Positions 25,737-34,224 of a DNA stretch of 64,000 nucleotides are shown one piece after another (position 1 is the stretch's first letter; every line of letters starts with the position of its first letter). The DNA lies in the NCBI RefSeq assembly GCF_006442795.2, contig NZ_CP083956.1, positions 3,635,501 to 3,699,500 on the forward strand. The letters are read 5' to 3'. The notes under the pieces were generated by a model that was given only the letters and a program-made list of their open reading frames with translations, was not told the origin of the DNA and made no database searches. The DNA is from Mesorhizobium sp. B1-1-8. Lineage in GTDB: Bacteria; Pseudomonadota; Alphaproteobacteria; Rhizobiales; Rhizobiaceae. A program made the position numbers and the translations under genes.

Positions 25737-27973
25737 CAGACCTCCTTGTGCATGATGGCGTGATAGGTGCCGGGGGTGGCGATGAGCAGGATTGCCGGCG
25801 GGGCCCGTTCGGCCGCTACTTGCTTGGCGGTCTGCCGGTCGGTACCAGATGGCCCCTGTTCAGCAAGGTGGCTGTGCCATGTGCCGACATCGAGCAGCGA
25901 GCGGCCGCTTTCCTCGAAACGGGTGTCGATCCGCTGTTTCATGCCCTTGGTGCCGAGCACGAACAGGGTCGGCGTCCTGCGGCTGTCTTCAGGTGCCTCG
26001 ATCAGGTCGACCACGGTCACGCTCTTCCTCAGCGAACTGCAGGACCCAATCAAAAGACCACCGGTCTCGACGTTCGGAAACCGGGCGATCTCTTCGCGGA
26101 TCATGGTGGCGACATGAGAAGATAGACGCAGCGTCCATTCCCCGCCCTCTACCGGAATTTCAAGGAACTTTGGGACCACAAGGCGGCGCCAACGTGTCGA
26201 TGGTCCATTGGGGTCCGTCACGCCCACAACGAGTTCTCCGTCGTCGGCGTTGGCGATCGCAAGGCGCATCAGCTCCTCAGTGGCCGTGGCCGTCATCGCC
26301 GACAGACGCGCGTCGGTCATCGGCATGGTCATAGAGCCGCAGCCTTCCCCAATCTGGATTTGTGCGAGTCCGAACTCGGGATCGAACAGCAGTGTCCGTT
26401 CGTAGGGGGTCACCGTCGCCGATAGGACAGTCTGCAAATCGGCGAGGCTTGGATTGCGGCCGGAGCCTTCGTGGAAGACAAAACCGCCGCGGCCGCGCCC
26501 GAAAAGCGCGATCTCGGCCACGCGCGTCGGCAGTTCGGCCGGGGTGACAGTCGACAGCGCGTCGCGCACCAGGCTCGATGCGGTCGTGTTGACCAGGGTC
26601 CCGGTCCCTGCAGGCGCGATCTTCAACCGGTCCTCGGGCCGTTTCAGGCCCTTGACCACGTCGATCAGGTTGGCCTCGGATTTTTGCCCGAGGGGCCCAA
26701 GCTCCTCGGCCAATTCGAAGGCCTTCGGCCAGGGCAGGGGGAGGCGCACGAGGGCGTGCCTGGCCATATTGTGCGGCCGCAGCTCGTTGCTGTCGGAGAC
26801 GGCCAGGATCTCGGCGCCGGCCCGCGCCAGATGCAGGGCAGCTTTCGACCCGACGCTGCCGCAGCCGACCAGGCTGAACGGCGCGAAAACCGCAGTGGCG
26901 GACACGGTACGCAAGAGCTTCGGTGTGGTCCGGTCAAGCTGCTCCATGGCGACAACCGTCTTCGCGTTCGGACCTTCGAACAGTGAGGCGCGCTTCGGCT
27001 TCGCCGTGATCTCGATCAGGTAGGGAAGCAACTCGACGGCCGAATCCCGCCCGCTGAGCGGGAACGGGCGCCGCGCGCACAGCACGACGGCGACCGGCAG
27101 AACCGCGGCTGTGGTCTTGGCCTTCCAGCGACGCTCGAGCTTGCCAAGAAACAGTGCAAACTCCGCGCCGCAGCCCAACGCCTCGGCGCGTTTGGCCAGA
27201 TCGTCGAGTGTCTGGACGGTTTCCGGGAGGACGGTGCTCGTGATCGCGTCCTGGGGCGGCCAGATCAGAGCCGTCACGGTGATGCCGCTGTAGCGGTCTT
27301 CGCGCTCAGGCACAAACGGGAACGGCTTCATGTCGCCGAAGACCGCAGCAAGTTCATTGTTCGCCGAGAGGGTGTAAGCCCTTTTGCCAGAGAGATCCTT
27401 GCCTTTCGCGAATCTGGTCGCAAGCCACACGGAGCCCGTCTTGTCGGCGACCTGGCTGCGGGCGTAGTCCGCATCGATAATCAGCCGGTCCGGCAGGCCC
27501 TGACGCATCACCGGTTCCCAGCCATGGTCCGCGTCCATCAAGGCGCCGATCGCGGCGCGGCCGAGCCATAGGCCCATCTGGTTGACGATGGCGCCGATGC
27601 CGAGCTCAAGCAGCCCGTGCTGGTTGAAAAATTCGTCCTGGTTGCCGTCGACGAGGCAAGGGGTCGGACTGACATTGTCCGACCCGGGTGTCAGGTGAGC
27701 CATGTCGCGCGGGAAATCCGCGCGCAAGGTGAACGTAGGGCAGCGCCATGGGTAGTCCGGGCGCAGCATGACCTCGACCCTTTCGACCGCCATGACGCCA
27801 TTGGGGGCACCGCCTTTGGCGACCCAATGTGTTGGCATTTCCACGGCCAAATCAAGGAACAGCGACGCCACGTCTTCATCGACGGCGATCAGGCCACAGC
27901 GTTTGCATTGCGGAATCTCGTTGGCGACACGCAGAAAATGGTCTGCGTGTCGCTTCATGTCTGCCAAGGCCAT
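25736..27973 (-). CDS. E2-like/E1-like/JAB triple-domain protein (ubiquitin-like conjugation and deconjugation)
   Basis: 745 residues from ATG 27973. Residues 1-150 form an E2-like domain with PDYPWRCPTF and the probable catalytic Cys106 in SPTPCLVDGNQDEF. Residues about 365-500 form a ThiF/E1 adenylation domain: SLVGCGSVGSKAALHLARAG (nucleotide loop 370-375), then VSDSNELRPHNMARHAL. Residues about 630-745 form a JAB/JAMM isopeptidase: ETGGLLIGS (Glu636) and TWHSHLAEQGPSGTD (His700, His702, Asp712). One chain can therefore in principle activate a C-terminus, transfer it and remove it. Type II CBASS uses the same activities in Cap2 (E2-E1) and Cap3 (JAB). No ubiquitin-like gene or nucleotidyltransferase is adjacent. 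Confidence 0.88.
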   Translation of the reverse strand: MALADMKRHADHFLRVANEIPQCKRCGLIAVDEDVASLFLDLAVEMPTHWVAKGGAPNGVMAVERVEVMLRPDYPWRCPTFTLRADFPRDMAHLTPGSDNVSPTPCLVDGNQDEFFNQHGLLELGIGAIVNQMGLWLGRAAIGALMDADHGWEPVMRQGLPDRLIIDADYARSQVADKTGSVWLATRFAKGKDLSGKRAYTLSANNELAAVFGDMKPFPFVPEREDRYSGITVTALIWPPQDAITSTVLPETVQTLDDLAKRAEALGCGAEFALFLGKLERRWKAKTTAAVLPVAVVLCARRPFPLSGRDSAVELLPYLIEITAKPKRASLFEGPNAKTVVAMEQLDRTTPKLLRTVSATAVFAPFSLVGCGSVGSKAALHLARAGAEILAVSDSNELRPHNMARHALVRLPLPWPKAFELAEELGPLGQKSEANLIDVVKGLKRPEDRLKIAPAGTGTLVNTTASSLVRDALSTVTPAELPTRVAEIALFGRGRGGFVFHEGSGRNPSLADLQTVLSATVTPYERTLLFDPEFGLAQIQIGEGCGSMTMPMTDARLSAMTATATEELMRLAIANADDGELVVGVTDPNGPSTRWRRLVVPKFLEIPVEGGEWTLRLSSHVATMIREEIARFPNVETGGLLIGSCSSLRKSVTVVDLIEAPEDSRRTPTLFVLGTKGMKQRIDTRFEESGRSLLDVGTWHSHLAEQGPSGTDRQTAKQVAAERAPPAILLIATPGTYHAIMHKEV

Positions 27974-27977
27974 GGGT

Positions 27978-29150
27978 TCAGCCGTGAGCCCTGGGCGTGG
28001 TGGTCACGCCACTGACGCCGGCAATCGAAGCGGCCTTCTTGGGCGTCAGCGCCTGCTTCTTGGCCGTCCCGGCGCTGGTGATGTTGAATTCCACCGGCCC
28101 GTCATGCTCTTCGGCATACTCGGTCGTGCAGATGAAGCGGTCGCTGGACGTGATCGAGACGTATTCCCGCTTCGCACGCTCATGCGGCGGGTTGTCGTCA
28201 TCCTTCTTGATGGGCTTGCAGGAGGCGACGATGATGGCGCCTTCGCGCGTCTGCGACAGGGCATTCCTCGCGTCCTCGGAGACCTTGACCTTCTCGCCCA
28301 GCTTCGACCAGCGGTCATGGCTCAGGGTGCGCCATGAGCAGTGATGGGGCGTTTCCATCACATCGTAGCTCAGCCAGTCCTTGTTGCTGTCCTTGTGGCG
28401 CTTCCAAAGCCGGTCCCAGATCGAGACGTCGGCGTCGCCGCCGGTCAGGAAGCGACAGCGATCGGCGAAGCCGTCGCCGGCGATCGAGAACCGCACGATC
28501 GCCGAGGAGTTGTTCTTCTCGAGTTCCTCGATCAGATCCTTGTCGTCTTCGTCGACATACATCGGCGCGAGCAGGCGCCCTTCGAACTGGCTAGCCTTGA
28601 CGCGGTCGGCCGCGGTCAGCAGCTCGTCCTGCTTGACCAGGATGTCCGTCAGGTCGTCGGTCTTGCCGTCCTTGTCCTCGCCCAGGATCAGGATGCGGTC
28701 GCCAGAGCCGGTACCGGCCAAGCCCTTTTCGCGGAACAGCTTGACGCGGCGCCGCGCCTCCTTTGCCCATGCCTTGGCTTCGTCGCACAGCGTGTGCTGC
28801 GCACTGGCGCGGCGGAACACGATCGGCGACGACCACATTTCACGGATCAGGATCAGATCCTTGTTGCCCTCCGGGAAATCCTCGGGCGGGCCGAGGTGGA
28901 AATGGGTGGTGAGGCCGGTCACGTGGTCGGAGTCCGGATGCGACAACAGGAAGGCATCGATGTAGAGCCGGCCCTTGTCGTCGCGCGGAAGGCGCCCCTT
29001 CAGGTCTTTGGCGACGTCATAGGTGTCGTCGTCAGGATCGTCGGCGGCGGCGCGGATGTTCATGTCGACGAGGATCGTCTGCTTGTTGTTCAGTTCGATG
29101 AGCGCCATGTCCCCGTTGCCAACGGGGAAAAAAGTCAGTTTTGCGGGCAT
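27978..29150 (-). CDS. ComEC-like metallo-beta-lactamase-fold hydrolase, first gene of the operon
   Basis: 390 residues from ATG 29150. MBL-fold signature: FFPVGNGDMALIEL at the start, LLSHPDSDHVTGL (His71, Asp73, Asp75, His76), a middle histidine region, and METPHHCSW as a later metal ligand. This resembles the hydrolase domain of ComEC/Rec2 without membrane helices, so it is probably cytosolic and could cleave nucleic acid or a nucleotide. The last about 30 residues are a flexible Ala/Lys/Thr tail ending ...TTTPRAHG. It ends 4 bases before the E2-E1-JAB start, so the two are coupled. MBL genes beside E2-E1-JAB fusions have been noted in comparative genomics of prokaryotic ubiquitin-like systems. 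Confidence 0.82.
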   Translation of the reverse strand: MPAKLTFFPVGNGDMALIELNNKQTILVDMNIRAAADDPDDDTYDVAKDLKGRLPRDDKGRLYIDAFLLSHPDSDHVTGLTTHFHLGPPEDFPEGNKDLILIREMWSSPIVFRRASAQHTLCDEAKAWAKEARRRVKLFREKGLAGTGSGDRILILGEDKDGKTDDLTDILVKQDELLTAADRVKASQFEGRLLAPMYVDEDDKDLIEELEKNNSSAIVRFSIAGDGFADRCRFLTGGDADVSIWDRLWKRHKDSNKDWLSYDVMETPHHCSWRTLSHDRWSKLGEKVKVSEDARNALSQTREGAIIVASCKPIKKDDDNPPHERAKREYVSITSSDRFICTTEYAEEHDGPVEFNITSAGTAKKQALTPKKAASIAGVSGVTTTPRAHG

Positions 29151-29576
29151 TGATGTCGGTTCCTGTGTTTGGCCGGAACGGCCGCGCAGCGGATCAACTC
29201 CGCGTGCGCGCGCCGCCAGCGACTATGCCTGTGGCTTGTCAATGGGGCCTTTGGGCACTAGAACCGACTTGCTAGGGTACGGACCCGGTGGTCTGGGCAG
29301 CCTCACGGCGCCACGTCCGCAGGTACGCACAAACAGAAGGCAGGCGGTGGAATCACCGTCTGCCTTTTTTATGGCATAGCGTTAAAATGAAGTAAATACG
29401 TTCGTGCAGCGCGTTGCACTGAGGGTACGATTATTTGCCGAGTTGTCAACAGGCCAAACCGACCAAAACGCCGCAGGCGCTGATGCATGGCAGCTATGTC
29501 TTTTTGTATATGGTGATCAGAGGCCGGGCGCCACAAGGTCCTTGACCATCTGCGGTTGCAACAAGTGCTGGAGGGC
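29151..29576. other. Upstream region of the ubiquitin-like operon with an orphan terminator
   Basis: 426 bases between the MBL gene and the HEPN-like gene, both on the minus strand. It must hold the operon promoter on the minus strand. A plus-strand terminator lies at 29339-29370. I see no protein-coding frame on the plus strand that it could serve. Confidence 0.5.
29339..29370 (+). terminator. Rho-independent terminator without an obvious upstream gene
   Basis: GGCAGGCGGTG - GAAT - CACCGTCTGCC followed by six T residues. The stem is 11 bp with one G-T pair and a 4-base loop. The T-run is on the plus strand only, so it should end a plus-strand transcript. It lies opposite the upstream region of the operon, raising the possibility of a small or antisense RNA from about 29160-29338. 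Confidence 0.8.
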
Positions 29577-30230
29577 TCATGCCGCCTGCATATCGCGGTC
29601 TTCAATGGCAGGTCCACTGATCCAGTTCGCCCACAGCTTTATGAACCGCAAGAACTCGTCCTCTGTCGTGACAATCACTCGGTACGTTTCGGCTTGGGCC
29701 TGCGCCTCGGCGCCTTCCTCATAGCGTGAAAGAAAAGCGAGGTAGTGAACGATGTCACCCTCACGCTCCTCACCGTCCTTGTTCAGATAGACGATGTTCC
29801 CATGGGCCAGCGCATTCCGGATCGTCCGCAACACCTCGTGTGTCCTCTTTCGCGCTAGAAAATCCTCAGCACCCTTTGCCAGCGGATGCCGGCCATCCCT
29901 CGCAACCCAATGTTCGACGGAATTGGCGTTTTTGACGATATGCGACTGCCGCCAGTCACCCGGGCCTTCCCGTAGCCAAAAAGGCGCCTGGGTGAATTTC
30001 ACTTTGCTGAGTTGGTCGATCGCAGCCGTCATTTGATTATCCCGCTCCCGATGCAGGAAATGGCGAGCTTGGGCGCGTTCGAACGGAATGGTCAGGACAG
30101 CCGCAGCCGCCAAAAGAGAGAATGACCCGACCAAGCGATGATCGCGTGCAAAGCCCTCCACAGCATTAATCAGCTGAGGCACCGGTTTGGATATTCTGCG
30201 GCCAGTCTGTTGGGGATAGCCATGCAACAA
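29577..30230 (-). CDS. HEPN-like hypothetical protein
   Basis: 217 residues. The annotated start is TTG 30230, close to a strong GGAAGAGG site, but the true start is uncertain. Mostly helical. The segment TIRNALAHGNIVYLNKDG (Arg138-x4-His143) matches the R-x4-6-H signature of HEPN nucleases, and similar 'RNALAHG' motifs occur in HEPN families often found in defence islands. Its position upstream of the ubiquitin-like operon and beside the integrase is consistent with defence cargo. RNase activity is inferred, not shown. Confidence 0.6.
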   Translation of the reverse strand: MLHGYPQQTGRRISKPVPQLINAVEGFARDHRLVGSFSLLAAAAVLTIPFERAQARHFLHRERDNQMTAAIDQLSKVKFTQAPFWLREGPGDWRQSHIVKNANSVEHWVARDGRHPLAKGAEDFLARKRTHEVLRTIRNALAHGNIVYLNKDGEEREGDIVHYLAFLSRYEEGAEAQAQAETYRVIVTTEDEFLRFIKLWANWISGPAIEDRDMQAA

Positions 30231-30481
30231 CCTCTCTTCCTTTGAACTAGGACACTATCACAGATGCTGGCGCCGCGAATTCGGTTGAAAAAAGTCGATC
30301 TTTGTTACACAAATCCTTGCACATTAACAAACCGTTGTGGCATAAAGTCCATGTAAAACAAAGAGATGCAGGAAAGCTATTCGGTCTCCAAAACCGCCGC
30401 TCCTTCGAAGCTCTGCCGTGGTTGCGCGCACACTGAGCTCGGGGTGGCCCTGCTATTGATGCCGCCTCTCTCGCACCCCAA

Positions 30482-31543
30482 CTATGCAGCTTTCGCAGCG
30501 TGGATAGTATGAAGCATCTCGGGCTTTAGATGTGTGTAGCGTCGCAGCATCTTCCAATCCTTGTGTCCTGTAACCAGCGCTACCTGTTCGATTGTGAACC
30601 CAGCTTCGAATAGGCGGCTCGTGCCTTCGTGGCGCAAATCATGAAAATGAAGGTCGTGGATTTTCAGGTCAGCGCATCCTCGACGGAACGCGGTGCCGAC
30701 TGACCTATGATTGAACGGGAAAATTCGGTCATCATCATTGCTGCGCTTTGCCCGCTGCTCCTCAACAATGGTCCACGCGTCGTAACCGGTCGCAGCGAAC
30801 AGCGGTATGCGCTGATTGTTGCCGCTCTTGTTTCGGGGATCTTTTCGATCACGGATGAGAAGCATCCGCGTGCTCGTCTCCAAATCTGACCAACGGGCCT
30901 TGCATATTTCCTCCTGGCGCATCGCGGTTGCGACGGCGAAACGTATGATTTGGCTTACTGGTGCCGTCTGACGAGGGTTTGCATCGAAGTGAGCGATCAG
31001 TCTGTCGAGTTCATCCTGGGTCGGCCGTCTGTCGCGCTGATTGCCTTTCCCAACGAGACCAAGCCTCTTTAGGGCGATACGCGCGAGATCAACCGGTTCG
31101 ACCTTGACGGGCAGGCCGTGAACCGCAGCCGCATGAGCCAGAATGAGTTTTACAAATCCGATGTCGATGCCGAGAGTCATCGGTCCGGCACCTTGGGCGG
31201 CTCGATCGCGACCAAAGCGAATGAGCCGTTCGCGATCGAGGGCCGCGATGTTGCACTTCCCCAAATGTCTTTGGAGCATATCGAGCGCTGCGGCCTTGGA
31301 GCGGCGAGGGGACTTGCCTACATCGCACATGTCGTCGATATGAAGGTTGATGAGTTCGCCGAAAGTTTTAAAGCGCGCTATTCGGGCCTTGGTCGGCGTC
31401 TCACCGCGATCGACCTGGCGCTCTGTCTCGGTTGCCCAGCGCCGTGCGTCGTCCCGGCGCAAGAAGGTTTCGCTGACGTAGCGACCTTTGCGGCGGACTT
31501 GGACGCGCCAGGAACCGGACGAGAGTTTTGTGTAGGTGGCCAT
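30482..31543 (-). CDS. int: Tyrosine recombinase (island integrase, dusA-associated)
   Basis: 353 residues from ATG 31543 (MATYTKLSSGSWRVQVRRKG). The frame is open to 31624, but MATYTK starts the usual N-terminal arm-binding domain. A SAM-like core-binding domain lies at about 60-165. The catalytic domain has VATAMRQEEICKARW (Arg), HDLRHEGTSRLFEAG (H-x-x-R), TGHKDWKMLRRYTH (His and the nucleophile Tyr). It lies 117 bases from the 5' dusA fragment at 31660, the standard arrangement for the integrase family that inserts into the dusA 5' end, so it is the likely recombinase for this site. Confidence 0.93.
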   Translation of the reverse strand: MATYTKLSSGSWRVQVRRKGRYVSETFLRRDDARRWATETERQVDRGETPTKARIARFKTFGELINLHIDDMCDVGKSPRRSKAAALDMLQRHLGKCNIAALDRERLIRFGRDRAAQGAGPMTLGIDIGFVKLILAHAAAVHGLPVKVEPVDLARIALKRLGLVGKGNQRDRRPTQDELDRLIAHFDANPRQTAPVSQIIRFAVATAMRQEEICKARWSDLETSTRMLLIRDRKDPRNKSGNNQRIPLFAATGYDAWTIVEEQRAKRSNDDDRIFPFNHRSVGTAFRRGCADLKIHDLHFHDLRHEGTSRLFEAGFTIEQVALVTGHKDWKMLRRYTHLKPEMLHTIHAAKAA

Positions 31544-31587
31544 TGTTTTCGTGTGCGCTCCGTGTGCACTGAGAGATCGAAACGTGG

Positions 31588-31728
31588 CGAAAAGGGTCGT
31601 ATTCTGGGGTAAATTCGTGTGCACTCGGCAGGTTCTAACGATTTGATGTTAAAGAAAAAATGCTGAAAAATCAAGCGCATAGAGTGGCCGTGGCGCCCAT
31701 GATGGACTGGACGGATCGGCATTGCGGC
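31588..31728 (+). repeat. Direct repeat, left copy: dusA 5' fragment with upstream region (att site)
   Basis: Aligns without gaps to 37978-38118 (offset 6390), with about 13 mismatches in roughly 140 bases, about 90 percent identity. It contains the dusA start (ATG at 31660) and the first codons (MLKNQAHRVAVAPMMDWTDR HC), then diverges from dusA after about 31726. A 24-base block at 31651-31674 and a 29-base block at 31687-31715 are identical in both copies; the latter, inside the coding part, is the probable crossover core. The upstream half includes the integrase leader region. Confidence 0.92.
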
Positions 31729-31743
31729 TGCGGCGCTGTAGGG

Positions 31744-32433
31744 TCACGACGGTTTGGAAAGGATCATGAGATAGTTCTTTGGAAGGCCGCCGCCAACGTA
31801 GCGATTCCTGCTATCAGCGGCGTTAGCCGCCCATCTTAGCGGCGAAAGAAAGAGCCTGAAAACGGCGAATGCTCCCGCCGAAACAACACCTTGCAAACCG
31901 CCACCGAAATCAGACGGCTTCCAAGGCAAGTGCCTCTTCATAAGGCGGAGTTGATGGGTGACGCTGGCCATATAACCATCGAGCCACCGCACCTCTTCGA
32001 CAACAAACCCCGCTTTCTCCACTAAGTGCTTCAATCCGAATTGCGTGTACCTGTAGAAATCATAGGGCCGCTCATGCTCCTCGTACCATAGAGGGCAGGT
32101 CAGGATCATCGATCCCCCCGGCTTTAGCGTTCGATGAAGCTCCCGTAACACTACAAGTGGTTCCGGCAGATGTTCGAGAACTTGTGTGCAGACAACCGCA
32201 TCGTATCGCCCATCTTCGACAGGAATTGACGCCAGATCGCAGCTAAAGGTCGGTTTCTTGTAAACCTTATCGACCTTTTCGAAATCCGCTGCCTCATATC
32301 GGGTATGCTGGAAAATCGGAGCGTACACCTGGTCACCTGCGCCGGCATCCAAGATCAGCGAGCCGGGCGTGAGCTTTGCGGCGAACGCATGCAGTTCGCG
32401 CTCCAACCAGTCGCGTGACGAATTCTTCGACAT
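31744..32433 (-). CDS. Class I SAM-dependent methyltransferase
   Basis: 229 residues from ATG 32433 (MSKNSSRDWLERELHAFAAK). Methyltransferase_11-like: motif I SLILDAGAGDQVYAP (residues 25-40), acidic motif near YEAADFE, AVVCTQVLEHLPEPLVVLRELHRTLKPGGSMIL (motifs IV-V). The C-terminal part includes a hydrophobic patch (VVSAGAFAVFRLFLSPL) that may associate with the membrane. Such enzymes often methylate sugars or lipids in polysaccharide gene clusters. It is the first gene right of the dusA fragment, and its stop is only about 15 bases from the repeat end. Confidence 0.82.
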   Translation of the reverse strand: MSKNSSRDWLERELHAFAAKLTPGSLILDAGAGDQVYAPIFQHTRYEAADFEKVDKVYKKPTFSCDLASIPVEDGRYDAVVCTQVLEHLPEPLVVLRELHRTLKPGGSMILTCPLWYEEHERPYDFYRYTQFGLKHLVEKAGFVVEEVRWLDGYMASVTHQLRLMKRHLPWKPSDFGGGLQGVVSAGAFAVFRLFLSPLRWAANAADSRNRYVGGGLPKNYLMILSKPS

Positions 32434-32782
32434 TCCGGCACCTCCAGCATGGGCACCTCAAGTTACATCATTTCAAGCATGACCGACACGCTGGACATGG
32501 AGGAAATCCATGGAAAAAGGGCAAGCCTTGCACCGCGTGCACCGTGCTCTTGGCGGGAATACGCACGTCCCCGGCCAGCTTGCGCACCAGGAGCTCTCTG
32601 ATCTGCCGGGCGCCCCAATGCGGCTTGTCGCGCTTGGCCTCGACGATTAGCCGCTCGACCGGGTCGGGCAGTTGGTTGGCCGGTCGCCACCGACGAAGTG
32701 ATCCGGCGTACTTCGGGGTCTTCCGCTTGTAGCGATTCCCTGCTTAATTCGAATAAATCCACACCAATTATAGAGTTGCCAC
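32434..32782. other. Intergenic stretch holding an IS481 remnant
   Basis: 349 bases between the divergent methyltransferase and the GT8-like gene. Apart from the transposase remnant on the minus strand (see the separate entry), I see no gene. The ends of the insertion sequence are not recognisable. Confidence 0.5.
32513..32730 (-). mobile_element. IS481-family transposase remnant
   Basis: The minus strand reads LRRWRPANQLPDPVERLIVE followed by AKRDKPHWGARQIRELLVRK and LAGDVRIPAKSTVHAV. This matches the N-terminal helix-turn-helix region of IS481-type transposases ('KPHWGARKIRELL...STIHAVL'). After 'HAV' the sequence departs from the family and no DDE core follows. It is therefore a decayed fragment of about 65 residues without start or end, inside the dusA cassette. 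Confidence 0.75.
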
Positions 32783-33529
32783 GTGATACCAATCTACATT
32801 GGATATGATCCACGCGAATCCCGAGTTCTAGATGTAGCGCGATGGAGCGCCTATCGGCGGACAAGCACGCCGTTGCAGATAAAGCCACTCGTGCTCAAAG
32901 AGCTTGAAGCCCAAGGGATTATGAAGCGACCGATGGAGGTTCGTGATGGTAAGCTCTGGTGCCCGATTTCCGAGGCACCGATGGCGACCGAGTTTGCCAT
33001 ATCGCGCTTTGCCGTTCCGTTTATGAGGCAAGGCGGCTGGGCCATGTTCTGCGATTGTGACGTCCTGTTTCTAAAGGATCCAGCCAAGCTGCTCGACCTA
33101 CTCGATCCTTCCTACGCGATTATGGCGGTTAAGCACCAGCAACGCGAATCCGAAGCGGTCAAGATGGACGGACAAACGCAGACGTTCTATCGCCGCAAAA
33201 ACTGGTCGTCGGTCGTTTTGTGGAATCTCGATCATCCCTCCAACAAACGGCTGACCAACGAGATGCTCAATACGTGGCCTGGACGTGACCTCCACGCCTT
33301 CAAATGGCTTGAGGACCATGAGATCGGGGAATTACCTTTGGCATGGAACTACCTCGTAGGGGCCTCGGCTTCGGAACTCGACCCCGCCGATGTCTCGCTG
33401 GCGCACTACACGCTCGGCGGTCCTTGGTTTGCGGGCTGGTCTGGCGCCACGCAATGGGACGAATTGTGGAGCCGAGAAGAGAGCATTCTGCGCGCGTATG
33501 AGGAACAGGCGGTTCAGATTCCCGCATGA
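32783..33529 (+). CDS. Glycosyltransferase, GT8-like
   Basis: 248 residues from ATG 32783 (MIPIYIGYDPRESRVLDVARWS). The opening 'IPIYIGYDPRE', the metal-binding DxD in GGWAMFCDCDVLFLKDP (residues about 85-100) and the late HYTLGGPWF motif fit nucleotide-sugar transferases of the GT8 kind. The acceptor is unknown but probably a surface polysaccharide. The next gene starts at 33526, overlapping its stop (ATGA), so the two are coupled. Confidence 0.75.
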   Translation: MIPIYIGYDPRESRVLDVARWSAYRRTSTPLQIKPLVLKELEAQGIMKRPMEVRDGKLWCPISEAPMATEFAISRFAVPFMRQGGWAMFCDCDVLFLKDPAKLLDLLDPSYAIMAVKHQQRESEAVKMDGQTQTFYRRKNWSSVVLWNLDHPSNKRLTNEMLNTWPGRDLHAFKWLEDHEIGELPLAWNYLVGASASELDPADVSLAHYTLGGPWFAGWSGATQWDELWSREESILRAYEEQAVQIPA

Positions 33530-34224
33530 AAACTCGGCTTTTGAAACTCTTGCCAACCTTTTCAAAGCCAAGTCTTCGCTTGCCCAGGGTCACGGGTCCC
33601 GCTTTGGTGATGGGGTCGGCGCCGAATTTTCGCCTCCCGGAGGGATATGATGCCGACTGGGCGCTTGTGACCGTCAATGCTTCCCAGCTTTTGGCGGAAA
33701 CCTTCGGCCTCCCCGTTCCTGATGTCGCCCTGATACGCCGCGGCATTTTAGTCGGCGAGGGCGAGCAGGATTTTTACAAGCGTGATCTGTTAAAAGGACG
33801 GCAGGCAAAACATCTGATCATCCCGGTTTGGCCGGACGTTGAGGACAAGCTGAAAGCCGGTTGTCGCACCTTCAATTATCGTTACGACACCTTGCAAGCG
33901 CTTACCCAATGGCAGCTTGCCAACATCATCTGGCGGCTTAGCGGCAAATATCACGTGTCCCGCCGCTGGCACCGGAAAATCTCCACCGGGGTCTTCGCGA
34001 TCATGCTGGCGCGTTTCGCCGGTTTCGCTCCTGTTGTAGTCAGCGGGTTTTCCCTGTCCCAGGCCGGGCATGGATACGACACCCGAAATGCCTTTCGATA
34101 TCACGCCGACGAAGATGCGGCTCTGCTGCGACTGGTAGTTGGAAGAGGCGAGCCGATCTACGCAGAGGATAGAGACTTCGCTGCAGAAACTGGATTGCCC
34201 TTGTGGCAGGGACAGATGCCATGA
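33526..34224 (+). CDS. Putative glycosyltransferase (GT29-like opening), function uncertain
   Basis: 232 residues from ATG 33526, overlapping the previous stop. The N-terminal ALVMGSAPNFRLPEGYDADWALVTVNASQ resembles the nucleotide-sugar region of sialyltransferase-like (GT29) bacterial proteins. A late 'VVVSGFSLSQAGHGYDTRNAFRYHADEDAALLRL' segment has the histidine-containing motif seen in that group. Basic N-terminus, no clear signal. It probably acts with the GT8-like gene on the same glycan. Confidence 0.5.
   Translation: MKTRLLKLLPTFSKPSLRLPRVTGPALVMGSAPNFRLPEGYDADWALVTVNASQLLAETFGLPVPDVALIRRGILVGEGEQDFYKRDLLKGRQAKHLIIPVWPDVEDKLKAGCRTFNYRYDTLQALTQWQLANIIWRLSGKYHVSRRWHRKISTGVFAIMLARFAGFAPVVVSGFSLSQAGHGYDTRNAFRYHADEDAALLRLVVGRGEPIYAEDRDFAAETGLPLWQGQMP

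Noticed and set aside
29200..29340. A possible tmRNA or SRP RNA 3' end before the plus-strand terminator
   Set aside because: The characteristic core sequences of tmRNA and SRP RNA are not present; only the terminator can be supported.
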